From contig CALKCP010000023.1 in the NCBI GenBank assembly GCA_938083445.1, forward strand, positions 1 to 64,000: a stretch of DNA of 64,000 bases. Direction: 5' to 3'. A program made the translations under genes and the position numbers. Within the stretch, counting starts at the first letter, position 1; each line of letters opens with the position of its first letter. Positions 53,802-63,280 of this stretch are shown one piece after another. The notes beneath the pieces are model-generated. The model was not told the DNA's origin. It ran no database searches and saw only the letters and a program-made list of their open reading frames with translations. Source of the DNA: an uncultured Ulvibacter sp. GTDB taxonomy: Bacteria; Bacteroidota; Bacteroidia; Flavobacteriales; Flavobacteriaceae.

Positions 53802-54181
53802 ATACACCATTTCATTTTGTTAAAAAAGAAGAATTTGCGGCGTGAGTAGTTCATGATGCAATGCTATTTTGTTTTTGGTGTTGCGAACGAAGATGAGCTT
53901 TTAATTTATGCTGCTATCGAGAGGACTCATTCTAGAGGTAGCTCCTTGCAACGGTTCTGAAGCAATTTATTTGTTGTTTTATTTGCATAACAACTGCGTA
54001 AAAAACTAAAAAGTACTCGAAACGAATCCTAATTGGCAGACCTAATCAAATTGAAAGGCTGAAACAGTTTTATTATGTTTAGCCGTCAGTATCAAATTAT
54101 CATGTTAAAACTTGAATTCGCTGTTTTTTTTTAGCATCTTGCTTTTTAGAAAAAATCTAACCTCTAAATAAAAAAATAATC
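53802..54181. other. 380-nt intergenic region with a candidate promoter
   Basis: No credible ORF, repeat or riboswitch was recognised. TTGA (54051-54054), 19-nt spacer, TATGTTTA (54074-54081) is a weak match to the Bacteroidota promoter and could drive the symporter gene with a leader of about 95 nt. No glycine-riboswitch core was seen, although such switches precede many symporters of this family. Confidence 0.35.
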
Positions 54182-55786
54182 ATGAAGAAATTTCTTCTTT
54201 CAATTTTCACATTCCTAATTCCGTTTTTGTCGTTTGCTCAAGAAGTGACCGAAAAAGGGTTGGATGATAAAGTAAACGAATGGTTTACTCCAATATCCAA
54301 TGCTTGGTCTGGATTTGTTTTTACCTCGGTCAAATTTTCAGAAGACGTAAGTATGCCTATTGTGATTATATGGTTGCTTTTGGCAGGACTGGTTTTCACT
54401 TTGGTGTTCAAATTCGTGAACATTCGATTGATTGGCACTTCAATTAATATTGTGCGAGGTAAGTACGATGATGTTGACCATGCGACTGCAGAGCCAATGG
54501 CTGGTGATGTGACGCCAGGAGGAGATTCGATCGAGACAATAAGAGTAGAAGGTCATGAAGGAGAGGTTTCTCACTTTCAAGCATTAACCGCCGCTTTATC
54601 AGGAACTGTTGGTTTGGGTAATATTGCGGGGGTGGCTATTGCTATTTCGCTTGGAGGTCCCGGAGCAACATTTTGGATGATCGTCGCAGGACTTTTGGGA
54701 ATGTCTTCTAAGTTCGTAGAATGTACCTTGGGTGTAAAATATAGAGATGTTGGAGAGGATGGAACTGTTTATGGCGGCCCGATGTACTATCTTAAAAAAG
54801 GATTAACGGATGTAGGGAAGGGCGGACTTGGTAAAGTATTGGCCGTGATTTTTGCAGTGATGTGTATTGGTGGTTCTTTCGGTGGTGGAAATATGTTCCA
54901 AGCAAATCAAGCTGCACAACAATTTAATTCTATGATTGGCGCAGAATCAGCTTCTGCTGGGGTTATCTTCGGAATTGTTATGGCAATTGTTGTTGCTATT
55001 GTTATCATTGGGGGAATTAAAAGAATTGGTAAGATTACTGAAAGAGTTGTTCCATTTATGGTTGGGATATACTTCCTTGCTGCATTGATCATTATTGTTA
55101 TGAATTTTGGGAGTATTGGTTGGGCTTTTGGTCAAATTATAGATGGTGCGTTTAATGCGAAAGGAGTTTCCGGAGGTGTTTTAGGTGTTCTGATTATAGG
55201 CTTCCAGAGGGCAGCATTTTCTAATGAAGCTGGAGTAGGTAGTGCTGCGATTGCGCACTCTGCAGTAAAGACGAAATATCCGGCTTCTGAAGGCTTGGTA
55301 GCTTTACTCGAACCTTTTATAGATACGGTAGTGGTCTGTACGATGACTGCTTTAGTAATTATTATAACCAACGGTGATGGAAGTATTATGACCTATGGAG
55401 TAGCGGAAGCAGACGGCGTTCTTGCAACTTCGAAAGCCTTTGCATCTGCCTTGCCATGGTTTCCATATGTATTGACCGTGGCGGTCGTGCTATTTGCTTT
55501 TTCAACAATGTTATCTTGGTCGTATTACGGCTTACAGAGTTGGATGTTCCTTTTCGGACGTTCGAAAGCTTCAGATTACACGTTTAAAATTCTTTTCTGC
55601 TTGTTCATCGTTATTGGATCTGCGGCAAGTTTAGGAGCTGTAACTGGTTTTTCAGATGCGATGATTTTCGCAATGTCAGTGCCTAATGTGATTGGACTTT
55701 ATTTCTTGTTTCCAAAAGTAAGGGAAGAGGTGAAAAGATACCTTTCAGCAATAAAGGCAAAGAAAGCTGAGAAAGCTTCAGCTTAG
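54182..55786 (+). CDS. Alanine/glycine:sodium symporter (AGCS family)
   Basis: 534 residues. A signal-peptide-like N-terminus (MKKFLLSIFTFLIPFLSFAQ) and a short periplasmic stretch precede the AGCS core of about 10-11 helices. Family signatures: 'FQALTAALSGTVGLGNIAGVAIAISLGGPGATFWM', 'KFVECTLGVKYR', 'GGPMYYL', 'RAAFSNEAGVGSAAIAHSA' and 'TMLSWSYYG'. Imports alanine or glycine with sodium, consistent with a marine habitat. Confidence 0.94.
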   Translation: MKKFLLSIFTFLIPFLSFAQEVTEKGLDDKVNEWFTPISNAWSGFVFTSVKFSEDVSMPIVIIWLLLAGLVFTLVFKFVNIRLIGTSINIVRGKYDDVDHATAEPMAGDVTPGGDSIETIRVEGHEGEVSHFQALTAALSGTVGLGNIAGVAIAISLGGPGATFWMIVAGLLGMSSKFVECTLGVKYRDVGEDGTVYGGPMYYLKKGLTDVGKGGLGKVLAVIFAVMCIGGSFGGGNMFQANQAAQQFNSMIGAESASAGVIFGIVMAIVVAIVIIGGIKRIGKITERVVPFMVGIYFLAALIIIVMNFGSIGWAFGQIIDGAFNAKGVSGGVLGVLIIGFQRAAFSNEAGVGSAAIAHSAVKTKYPASEGLVALLEPFIDTVVVCTMTALVIIITNGDGSIMTYGVAEADGVLATSKAFASALPWFPYVLTVAVVLFAFSTMLSWSYYGLQSWMFLFGRSKASDYTFKILFCLFIVIGSAASLGAVTGFSDAMIFAMSVPNVIGLYFLFPKVREEVKRYLSAIKAKKAEKASA

Positions 55787-55837
55787 TAAATATGAAAGCA
55801 TAACAAATCCAGCTCCCCTGATGTAATACTAGGAGTT

Positions 55838-56731
55838 ATGAATTCATTAAAATCCCATTTCGTCTTCAATCGAAGTCAACGAAGTGGGATTTTATTTTTA
55901 GTGTTATTAATGACCATTTTAATGCACGTAAATTACTTTTATGACTTTAGCAGTCCGGATATCATGGATATCTATTCTCCGGAAATGAAAGGGCTTCAAA
56001 AAGAAATTGATTCGCTTCGCTTGGTAGAAATTGAGACCCGTAAACCGAAACGATATCCATTCAATCCAAATTATATGACCGATTTTAAGGCATATACACT
56101 TGGGTTGTCTCCTCAAGAATTTGACCGATTGAAAGATTTTAGAATTAAGAATCAATGGGTTAATTCGGTAGCAGACTTTAAAAGGGTCACCAAAGTGTCA
56201 GACGTTGTTTTAGCCGAAATAAGTCCATTGTTTAAATTCCCAGAATGGGTAAGCCAGCCGAAATCAAGAGGCAATAGCTTTGAACAGGAGGGTAGAGCTA
56301 AGGGTTTCACTGAATTGCCTTTCAATAAAAAAACAGACCTAAACCTTGCTACATTAAGTCAACTAGAGAAAGTGAGTGGCATAGGCAAGTCATTAAGTAA
56401 GCGAATTATCGATTACCGCGAGAAATTGGGTGGTTTCTCGGCAGACATACAATTATATGGTGTTTGGGGTTTGCATCAAGATGTTGTGAAACGGACGTTG
56501 CATGTATTTACTGTGAAAACTCCCAAAATAGTAAAGCCAATAAACCTGCATCAAGCTTCTGCATCAGATATTGCAACAATTCCGGGAGTATCCTTTGATC
56601 TAGCGAAAGAGATTTGGGAATTTGTGGTATTGAGAGGTCGTATTGAAAGTGTTTCAGAATTAGAAAAAATTGAGGGTTTGTCTGAAGCTAAATTAAAGCT
56701 AATTCAATTATATTTGTCAATAGAACAGTAA
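55838..56731 (+). CDS. ComEA-like helix-hairpin-helix protein
   Basis: 297 residues. An N-terminal transmembrane helix (about residues 15-35) is followed by three HhH regions: 'KAYTLGLSPQEFDRLKDFRIKNQWVNSVADFKRVTKVSDV', 'DLNLATLSQLEKVSGIGKSLSKRIIDYREKLGGF', and 'NLHQASASDIATIPGVSFDLAKEIWEFV'. It is likely a membrane-anchored DNA-binding protein on the outer face of the inner membrane, possibly in DNA uptake; that role is inferred from ComEA. Confidence 0.85.
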   Translation: MNSLKSHFVFNRSQRSGILFLVLLMTILMHVNYFYDFSSPDIMDIYSPEMKGLQKEIDSLRLVEIETRKPKRYPFNPNYMTDFKAYTLGLSPQEFDRLKDFRIKNQWVNSVADFKRVTKVSDVVLAEISPLFKFPEWVSQPKSRGNSFEQEGRAKGFTELPFNKKTDLNLATLSQLEKVSGIGKSLSKRIIDYREKLGGFSADIQLYGVWGLHQDVVKRTLHVFTVKTPKIVKPINLHQASASDIATIPGVSFDLAKEIWEFVVLRGRIESVSELEKIEGLSEAKLKLIQLYLSIEQ

Positions 56732-56796
56732 ACAGATATACATAATAGCGATGTTGTAATGTATTGACGAATATTTAGGAATAAGAAGAAATATAT

Positions 56797-57963
56797 ATGA
56801 GTAGCATAGATTTTACAGAAGAGCACGATTTTTTCAGAAAAAGCTTTAAAGATTTTTTGCAAAAGGAAGTAGTTCCGCACATTGAAAAGTGGGAAAAAAC
56901 AGGTTCTATTGACCGTTTTATTTGGAAAAAGTTTGGAGAAATGGGCTATTTTGGTTTGTTATACCCCGAGCAATATGGTGGGATGGATTTAGATATATTC
57001 TACACAATTATTTTCTTGGAGGAATTGCAAAAAGTGAACTCTGGAGGTTTTGCTGCCGCTATCTGGGCGCACGCCTATTTGGCAATGACCCATTTAGATA
57101 AGGAAGGAAATCAAGCCCAAAAAGAGATGTATTTGACTCCGAGTATTAGTGGAGAAAAGATAGGGTGCCTATGTATTACTGAGCCATTTGGGGGAAGTGA
57201 TGTTGGTGGAATGAGAACCACGGCTGTTAAAAAGGGAGACAGCTATGTTTTGAACGGTTCTAAAACGTTTATTACAAATGGCGTTTATAGTGATTATTTA
57301 ATTGTTGCTGCAAAAACAGCACCAGAATTAGGAAACAGAGGTATTAGTATTTTTGTTGTTGACCGTGATGTTAAAGGCTTGTCTGCCACAAAACTAGACA
57401 AGCTAGGTTGGAGAGCCAGTGACACAGGAGAAATTGCTTTTGACAATGTAACTATTCCTTTGACGAATTTGATGGGAGAAGAAAATAAAGGCTTCCCATA
57501 TATTATGCAGCATTTTGCATTCGAACGCCTTATTATGGCTGTAAATGCACACGCGCGAAGTGAATTTGCATTAGACTACACGATTCAATATATGAAGGAT
57601 CGAATGGCATTTGGACAATCGATTTCTACCTTTCAGGCTTTACGACACAAAATAGCACAATTGAGCAGTGAGGTTGAAGTGGCTAAAACATTTAATTACG
57701 CCACAGCGAGAAAATTGAAGAATGGCGAATATGCCGTCAAGGAAGCAACTATGGCGAAGCTGGTTTCAACAAAAGTGTCTGATGATGTTATGTATGAATG
57801 TTTGCAATTGTTAGGAGGGTATGGCTATATGGAGGATTATCCATTAGCGCGTCTGTCTCGAGACAGTCGATTGGGCCCCATTGGTGGTGGAACTTCCGAA
57901 ATTCTACGTGAAATAATTGCGAAAATGGTCATAGACGGAAAGGACTATAAGCCTGCTACCTAG
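56797..57963 (+). CDS. Acyl-CoA dehydrogenase
   Basis: 388 residues. FAD site 'CITEPFGGSDVGGMRT', 'KTFITNG', 'FGQSISTFQALRHKIAQ', 'QLLGGYGYMEDYPLARLSRDSR' and 'GPIGGGTSEI'. The late catalytic-Glu position of medium-chain enzymes is Gly in 'IGGGT'. Glu243 in 'FERLIMAV' sits where isovaleryl- and long-chain-type enzymes carry their base, which suggests that subgroup. Single gene; substrate not determined. Confidence 0.92.
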   Translation: MSSIDFTEEHDFFRKSFKDFLQKEVVPHIEKWEKTGSIDRFIWKKFGEMGYFGLLYPEQYGGMDLDIFYTIIFLEELQKVNSGGFAAAIWAHAYLAMTHLDKEGNQAQKEMYLTPSISGEKIGCLCITEPFGGSDVGGMRTTAVKKGDSYVLNGSKTFITNGVYSDYLIVAAKTAPELGNRGISIFVVDRDVKGLSATKLDKLGWRASDTGEIAFDNVTIPLTNLMGEENKGFPYIMQHFAFERLIMAVNAHARSEFALDYTIQYMKDRMAFGQSISTFQALRHKIAQLSSEVEVAKTFNYATARKLKNGEYAVKEATMAKLVSTKVSDDVMYECLQLLGGYGYMEDYPLARLSRDSRLGPIGGGTSEILREIIAKMVIDGKDYKPAT

Positions 57964-58037
57964 AAATTATACTATAAAATACTAAGAGAGATGTTGGTGC
58001 CATCCTTGCAAACGATCTTTTGAAATTTAAAATATAA

Positions 58038-59450
58038 ATGGACTACAGGTTTTTAAAATATTTTCTAGGCTTACTTATTCATGTCTTCTGTATAAGTGCT
58101 TTTGCTCAAACCGAGCTAAGTAGTAAAGTAGCCGACTTTTCAACTTACCTGCCGATTGTAAGTGCCAATATTTATATACAAAACACGACCTTAGGAACGA
58201 TCAGTAATTCAGACGGTAAATTCGTTTTGGTCGTGCCTATTGAATTTGAAAGTGACACACTCGTAGTTTCTTCTATTGGATATAAAAGTTTTAAAATCCC
58301 AATTAATGAATTTGATAATTCGGAAGATATTTATCTCGATACGGATATTGCATCGCTTGATGAAGTTCTTATCATTGCAGAGAGTAGGCCCAAAACAGGA
58401 AATAACATCGTTCTCAAGGCAATCGAAGAATTGTCGTATAATTTGCCAGAGGAACCTTATTTGCAAAAAGGATTTTTAAGGCATAGAGAACGCAATAGGA
58501 AGGAATACAAATGGCTTATTGAAAGTGCGATTACATTATATGACTCTAGTTACGCTTCAGGAGCGGAAGATAATTTGAAAATAAATGTGGATGAGAACAG
58601 AAAGAGCTACGATTTAAGAGAAGTAGACAGTTTATATGCATATGCCGTTTACCTGAAATATCAAAAAAAGAATACCGATTTTAAAGCTAAAAAACTAAAT
58701 AGAGATACCATTGAAACGACGGCTTTGATAGATGCTATCAAATGGAATGATAAAAGAATTAATGGCTTAGAGAATATTTTTAAAGGAAGACTAAATTTAT
58801 TGCGAAATTCAAATATGAAAGAGGCATTATTTGGAGAAGGAATGCTCGATAGACATCAGTTTAAATTAGATACGATTTTAGTTGATAATGGTAGAAAGTT
58901 ATACAAAATAAATATCTCAAAAAGCACCGATTTTGTTGGTTTAAGTACAGAGAATATTTACAATGAGGGGTATCAAGCAAATGGCTGGATATACATATAT
59001 TGGGATACCTATGCGATAAAAAAAATAACCTATGAACTTGTAGCTGCCTCTGAAATCCAAAAAAGCAGAAGTAAGAGCCTTTATGGTACACAGGTCAATC
59101 ACAAACTTATAATGACTTATACCGAGTTTCAAGGAAAAATGTACCCCAACTATTTTTATTACGAGACTCCGAAGCTGGTTAACGTAGGTGACAGATCCTC
59201 GGACAAAGTGAAGATAGACGATAAGGATACGCGTTTTTACTATACGGTTCAGGAAATTTTATTTACTGAAGTTATTCAAGATCCAGATTTGGTAAGCGAA
59301 GCTTTGAAAAAAGATTGGTCTGAAGATATTTTTAAATCCCGACCATACAATAAAGAATTTTGGAAGAACTATAACGTCTTGCTTGAAAGTGAGGAGGAAG
59401 AAAAGCTAATTCAAGATTTAAGTAAACGCGCCACCTTATTCAAACAATAG
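58038..59450 (+). CDS. Carboxypeptidase-like regulatory domain protein
   Basis: 470 residues, signal peptide ending 'ISAFAQ'. Residues about 25-115 form a CarboxypepD-reg-like beta sandwich ('LPIVSANIYIQNTTLGTISNSDGKFVLVVP...LVVSSIGYKS...LDEVLI'), the domain that precedes many Bacteroidota outer-membrane receptors. The rest, 'IESAITLYDSSYASG...WIYIYWDTYAIKKITYEL', is a beta-rich region shared by related hypothetical proteins. No barrel is evident. Periplasmic or surface; function unknown. Confidence 0.78.
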   Translation: MDYRFLKYFLGLLIHVFCISAFAQTELSSKVADFSTYLPIVSANIYIQNTTLGTISNSDGKFVLVVPIEFESDTLVVSSIGYKSFKIPINEFDNSEDIYLDTDIASLDEVLIIAESRPKTGNNIVLKAIEELSYNLPEEPYLQKGFLRHRERNRKEYKWLIESAITLYDSSYASGAEDNLKINVDENRKSYDLREVDSLYAYAVYLKYQKKNTDFKAKKLNRDTIETTALIDAIKWNDKRINGLENIFKGRLNLLRNSNMKEALFGEGMLDRHQFKLDTILVDNGRKLYKINISKSTDFVGLSTENIYNEGYQANGWIYIYWDTYAIKKITYELVAASEIQKSRSKSLYGTQVNHKLIMTYTEFQGKMYPNYFYYETPKLVNVGDRSSDKVKIDDKDTRFYYTVQEILFTEVIQDPDLVSEALKKDWSEDIFKSRPYNKEFWKNYNVLLESEEEEKLIQDLSKRATLFKQ

Positions 59451-59656
59451 ATTGAATGCAAAAAACAAACTAAAACAATAACGCCTGCCCTGCAAGGTGT
59501 CTGTTAGAGTTCGAGTCTGTATATCCTCCAATTACAAAAGCCTCGTTCTTTGGTGTTTGTCTGAGGTATTCTGAATCGTATTTTTAATTGAAATTAAAGA
59601 ATACGATTCGCACAAAAAAAAATAGTGTTCAAGCTTCGTATATCCAAAATCTTATT

Positions 59657-59664
59657 TATATTTG
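59657..59664 (+). promoter_or_regulatory. rpsU -7 promoter element
   Basis: TATATTTG matches TAnnTTTG and lies 37 nt before the rpsU ATG. The -33 box is poor. Confidence 0.55.
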
Positions 59665-59674
59665 CCGACCTAAA

Positions 59675-59685
59675 GAGAGGAGGTT
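59675..59685 (+). promoter_or_regulatory. Strong Shine-Dalgarno of rpsU
   Basis: GAGAGGAGGTT contains a full AGGAGG (59678-59683) 10 nt before the ATG. Other starts in this window are A-rich and lack such a site. In Bacteroidota the anti-SD is occluded on the ribosome by bS21 with other proteins, so an SD on rpsU itself points to autoregulation. Confidence 0.85.
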
Positions 59686-59693
59686 AAGACACT

Positions 59694-59888
59694 ATGCTAA
59701 TAATACCAATAAAAGACGGAGAAAATATAGACAGAGCACTAAAACGTTTCAAGCGTAAGTTTGATCGTACGGGCACAATGCGCCAGTTGCGTTCTAGACA
59801 AGCTTTCTCAAAGCCTTCTGTAGTTAGAAGAAAGCAAGTTCAAAAAGCACAATATATTCAAGGACTTAGAGACGCTGAAGAAATTTAG
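59694..59888 (+). CDS. rpsU: 30S ribosomal protein bS21
   Basis: 64 residues, highly basic: 'IPIKDGENIDRALKRFKRKFDRTGTM' then 'LRSRQAFSKPSVVRRKQVQKAQYIQ'. Flavobacterial bS21 helps hide the 16S anti-Shine-Dalgarno. Followed by a clear terminator. Confidence 0.97.
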   Translation: MLIIPIKDGENIDRALKRFKRKFDRTGTMRQLRSRQAFSKPSVVRRKQVQKAQYIQGLRDAEEI

Positions 59889-59930
59889 TAGAAGCCCACC
59901 TAATCGGGAATTAAATCCTTTTTAAATAAT

Positions 59931-59966
59931 AAACCACCAAGCAATCTATTTGTTTGGTGGTTTTTG
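59931..59966 (+). terminator. rpsU terminator
   Basis: AAACCACCAA and TTGGTGGTTT form a 10-bp stem with a 13-nt loop, ending in a T-run. Confidence 0.88.
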
Positions 59967-60054
59967 CTGTGTAAACGGTTAAGGTTGGTTTTTTTTTTCT
60001 TTTATCAAATTCCTAAAGCGTATACTTATTTTCATAATAACTCGTTTAAACTAT

Positions 60055-60948
60055 ATGCCCTTTATTCCATTTATTGACTACTTAAGGTTGGAGAAGAACT
60101 ATTCTCCTCATACCATAACAGCCTATAAGAAGGACCTAGAAAGTTTCTTGGCATTTGCTTCGGATGGCTATGGGTACAAGAGCATAAAAGAAGTGAATTA
60201 TTCGATTATCAGAAGCTGGATCATATCGTTGGTGGATGGGAATGTTTCAAATCGAACGGTGAATCGTAAAATTTCTTCCTTGAAATCCTATTATAAGTTC
60301 TTGCTTAAAACATCTCAAATCGAAGTAAATCCCTTAGCAGGCCATAAAGCACTAAAGACGTCAAAGAAAATACAGATTCCTTTTTCCGAAGTAGAAATCG
60401 AAAATGTTTTAGAGTCACTTAAATCGGAAGACAACTTTAAAGGAGTGAGAGATAAACTTATTGTGGAGCTTTTTTATTCAACTGGAATAAGACGCGCTGA
60501 GCTTGTGGGCTTAAAACTCTTGGATGTATCTGCTCATCAGAAAACGATGAAAGTCTTGGGTAAAAGGAATAAAGAAAGAATTATTCCTTTGCTGCCCTCT
60601 GTGCTAACAACTATTAAAAGGTATTTAGTTTTAAGAAATGAACAAGTGCCAAGTAAGGATAATGACTGGTTTTTCTTATCTAACAAAGGGGATAAAATCT
60701 ATGAAACCCTTGTCTATAGAATAATAAATACGTATTTTAGTGAAGCTTCTGAAAAGGTTAAAAAGAGTCCGCATATTCTAAGACATTCTTTTGCAACACA
60801 CCTTTTAAGCGAAGGAGCAGATTTAAATGCAGTCAAAGAATTGTTAGGGCATTCGAGTTTGGCTTCAACGCAAGTGTATACTCATAATAGTATCGCTACC
60901 TTAAAAGAGGTCTATAAAGATGCGCATCCTAGGAATTCGAAAAAATGA
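60055..60948 (+). CDS. xerC: Tyrosine recombinase XerC-like
   Basis: 297 residues, two-domain Xer size. N-terminal SAM-like core-binding domain ('FIDYLRLEKNYSPHTITAYKKDL'). Catalytic residues: Arg146 in 'STGIRRAEL', Lys170, His240 and Arg243 in 'HILRHSFATHLL', His266 in 'LLGHSSLASTQ', Tyr275. All are present. Position beside rpsU and hpf and the absence of mobile-element genes favour the chromosomal dimer-resolution enzyme over a phage integrase. XerC versus XerD is by general resemblance only. Confidence 0.88.
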   Translation: MPFIPFIDYLRLEKNYSPHTITAYKKDLESFLAFASDGYGYKSIKEVNYSIIRSWIISLVDGNVSNRTVNRKISSLKSYYKFLLKTSQIEVNPLAGHKALKTSKKIQIPFSEVEIENVLESLKSEDNFKGVRDKLIVELFYSTGIRRAELVGLKLLDVSAHQKTMKVLGKRNKERIIPLLPSVLTTIKRYLVLRNEQVPSKDNDWFFLSNKGDKIYETLVYRIINTYFSEASEKVKKSPHILRHSFATHLLSEGADLNAVKELLGHSSLASTQVYTHNSIATLKEVYKDAHPRNSKK

Positions 60949-61007
60949 AAAGAGCATTATAAGCGTTGCTGTATGTAAATAGTATTAATTTAAAACAAAT
61001 CAAGTCT

Positions 61008-61310
61008 ATGAAAGTAAATGTGCAAACCCCCAATTTTGCCGCAGATAGTAAGCTAAAGGTTTTCATTGAAAAAAAACTGTCCAAGTTGGACCAATTTTAC
61101 GACAAGATCATATGCGCAGATGTTTTTTTAAAAGTTCAAAAGACAAGTGAGAAGGAAAACAAAACAACAGAGATATTATTAAGTATTCCAGGAGGAGATT
61201 TAATGGTTAAAAAAGAGGCTAAGACTTTTGAAGAAGCAACCAATATATGTGTTCAATCTTTAGAAAGACAACTAAAAAAACGAAAGGAAAAATTAAGAGC
61301 GTTTTTATAG
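61008..61310 (+). CDS. hpf: Short ribosome hibernation-promoting factor
   Basis: 100 residues from the ATG at 61008 (MKVNVQTPNF); the longer open frame to 60966 has no similarity. HPF/RaiA motifs: 'FIEKKLSKLDQFYDKIICADVFLKV', 'LLSIPGGDLMVKKEAKTFEEATNICVQSLERQLKKRKEK'. It binds the 30S A/P-site region and silences ribosomes in slow growth. 59 nt after xerC, probably the same transcript. Confidence 0.93.
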   Translation: MKVNVQTPNFAADSKLKVFIEKKLSKLDQFYDKIICADVFLKVQKTSEKENKTTEILLSIPGGDLMVKKEAKTFEEATNICVQSLERQLKKRKEKLRAFL

Positions 61311-61330
61311 CATCTTTTTTTGTAAAAAGT

Positions 61331-61361
61331 TTTTTATAAAAAAATAAATTATCTACATTTG
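61331..61361 (+). promoter_or_regulatory. Promoter of the tRNA-tuf block, overlapping the hpf terminator
   Basis: TTTT (61331-61334), 19-nt spacer, TACATTTG (61354-61361). One mismatch at the -33 element. The predicted start falls within the adjacent hairpin. Confidence 0.55.
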
Positions 61362-61362
61362 C

Positions 61363-61390
61363 AGTCCGCTAGAAATAGCGGACTTTTTTA
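61363..61390 (+). terminator. Intrinsic terminator after hpf
   Basis: AGTCCGCTA-GAAA-TAGCGGACT, a 9-bp perfect stem with a GAAA loop, followed by TTTTTT. It immediately follows the TACATTTG promoter element. Confidence 0.85.
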
Positions 61391-61411
61391 TGACTAAAAG
61401 TTTGTAAAAAA

Positions 61412-61485
61412 GCCGATGTAGCTCAGCTGGCTAGAGCAGCTGATTTGTAATCAGCAGGTCGTGGGTTCGAGTCCCTCCATCGGCT
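61412..61485 (+). tRNA. tRNA-Thr (anticodon TGT)
   Basis: 74-nt cloverleaf. The acceptor stem GCCGATG/CATCGGC, anticodon loop TTTGTAA and T-arm GTGGGTTCGAGTCCCTC are clear. CCA is not encoded. First of four clustered tRNAs upstream of tuf. Confidence 0.96.
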
Positions 61486-61525
61486 CTTTAAAATAACTGA
61501 AAGTTCTTTTAAATACTAGTGTTGA

Positions 61526-61607
<82 letters not shown>

Positions 61608-61758
61608 CGAAGCGTTTTTTAGGAAAAGTTTAGAAGTTTGTCTTTTAGAGTTCCTAAGGAAATGTTTGGATTTGTTTGTTAATCCAAAATACCAACCGTA
61701 GAAAGTCGGTATTGTTTGAAATGTTGAAATTAAACATTCTGAAGTATTCAGGATAAAA

Positions 61759-61831
61759 GCGGGAGTAGCTCAGTTGGTAGAGCGTCAGCCTTCCAAGCTG
61801 AATGTCGCCAGTTCGAACCTGGTCTCCCGCT
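61759..61831 (+). tRNA. tRNA-Gly (anticodon TCC)
   Basis: 73 nt; acceptor GCGGGAG/CTCCCGC, anticodon loop CTTCCAA, T-arm with GTTCGAA. Confidence 0.96.
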
Positions 61832-61943
61832 CGACATAATTAGTAATCAATGATATAGTAATGTTTGATTTCTGATTATAATATTTGAGTTTAAAGTTTA
61901 TTAGTAGAACGTAAGCCCTAAACTCTAAACCTGTGGCCATTAA

Positions 61944-62015
61944 GCCGGTGTAGCTCAGGGGTAGAGCGTTTCCTTGGTAAGGAAGAGGTCATGAGTTCGA
62001 ATCTCATCATTGGCT
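61944..62015 (+). tRNA. tRNA-Thr (anticodon GGT)
   Basis: 72 nt; acceptor GCCGGTG/CATTGGC with a G-T pair, anticodon loop TTGGTAA. Last tRNA before tuf. Confidence 0.95.
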
Positions 62016-62072
62016 CAAAAAAATTAGATTACGATTAAACACTATATATAACTAAGATTAAATTAATACAAG

Positions 62073-63260
62073 ATGGCAAAAGAAACATATGATCGGTCGA
62101 AACCCCACTTAAATGTAGGTACTATTGGACACGTAGATCACGGTAAAACAACATTAACTGCTGCAATTACTAAGGTTTTGGCAGATGCTGGATTTTCAGA
62201 AGCTTCGGCTTTTGATCAAATTGATAATGCCCCTGAAGAAAAAGAAAGAGGTATTACAATAAATTCTTCACACGTTGAATACGCAACAGCTAATCGTCAT
62301 TACGCTCACGTTGACTGTCCAGGTCACGCGGATTACGTAAAGAACATGGTTACTGGTGCTGCTCAAATGGATGGAGCTATTCTCGTAGTTGCGGCTACAG
62401 ATGGTCCAATGCCACAAACGCGTGAGCACATCCTTTTAGGACGTCAGGTAGGAATTCCTCGTATGGTTGTATTCATGAATAAGGTGGATATGGTTGATGA
62501 TGAAGAATTACTTGAATTAGTAGAGATGGAAATTAGAGATCTTCTTTCTTTCTATGAGTATGATGGGGACAATGGACCTGTAATCGCTGGATCTGCTTTA
62601 GGTGCCTTAAACGGTGAGCAAAAGTGGGTTGATACGGTTATCGAATTGATGGAAGCTGTTGATACTTGGATTGAAGAGCCATTAAGAGAAATTGATAAGC
62701 CATTTTTAATGCCTATTGAAGATGTATTTTCAATTACAGGTCGTGGAACTGTTGCAACGGGTCGTATAGAGACTGGTATTGCGAACACTGGCGATCCTGT
62801 TGAAATTATTGGAATGGGAGCTGAGAAATTGACTTCTACAATTACAGGTATTGAAATGTTCCGTCAAATCCTTGATAGAGGTGAGGCTGGAGATAATGCT
62901 GGTATTCTTTTAAGAGGTATTGAGAAATCAATGATTTCAAGAGGAATGGTAATTGTTAAGCCAGGATCAGTTACACCACATGCGAAGTTTAAAGCTGAGG
63001 TGTATGTATTGAAAAAAGAAGAAGGTGGACGTCACACTCCATTTCATAATAACTACCGTCCACAGTTTTACGTTCGTACAACTGATGTAACTGGAAATAT
63101 TAATCTTCCTGATGGAGTTGAAATGGTAATGCCTGGAGATAACTTGACAATAACTGTTGATCTTATCCAATCTATTGCAATGACTATTGGTTTACGCTTC
63201 GCTATTCGTGAAGGTGGTAGAACAGTAGGTGCAGGTCAGGTGACTGAGATTCTAGACTAA
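62073..63260 (+). CDS. tuf: Elongation factor Tu
   Basis: 395 residues. GTPase motifs 'GHVDHGKTT', 'RGITI', 'DCPGHADY', 'NKVDMVDD' and 'GSALGAL', then the two beta-barrel domains ('[13 protein letters not shown]', '[12 protein letters not shown]'). Delivers aminoacyl-tRNA to the ribosome. The tRNA-Thr-Tyr-Gly-Thr-tuf-tRNA-Trp-secE-nusG order is a widely conserved bacterial arrangement. Confidence 0.99.
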   Translation: MAKETYDRSKPHLNVGTIGHVDHGKTTLTAAITKVLADAGFSEASAFDQIDNAPEEKERGITINSSHVEYATANRHYAHVDCPGHADYVKNMVTGAAQMDGAILVVAATDGPMPQTREHILLGRQVGIPRMVVFMNKVDMVDDEELLELVEMEIRDLLSFYEYDGDNGPVIAGSALGALNGEQKWVDTVIELMEAVDTWIEEPLREIDKPFLMPIEDVFSITGRGTVATGRIETGIANTGDPVEIIGMGAEKLTSTITGIEMFRQILDRGEAGDNAGILLRGIEKSMISRGMVIVKPGSVTPHAKFKAEVYVLKKEEGGRHTPFHNNYRPQFYVRTTDVTGNINLPDGVEMVMPGDNLTITVDLIQSIAMTIGLRFAIREGGRTVGAGQVTEILD

Positions 63261-63280
63261 TTATTAGTCAAAAAATTACT

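Noticed and set aside
53802-54181. Possible glycine riboswitch upstream of the alanine/glycine symporter
   Set aside because: No recognisable aptamer core or expression platform was found by eye.
60055-60948. Tyrosine recombinase as a mobile-element integrase linked to the tmRNA scar
   Set aside because: It is 47 kb from ssrA, in a conserved rpsU-xerC-hpf context, with no phage or plasmid genes nearby.
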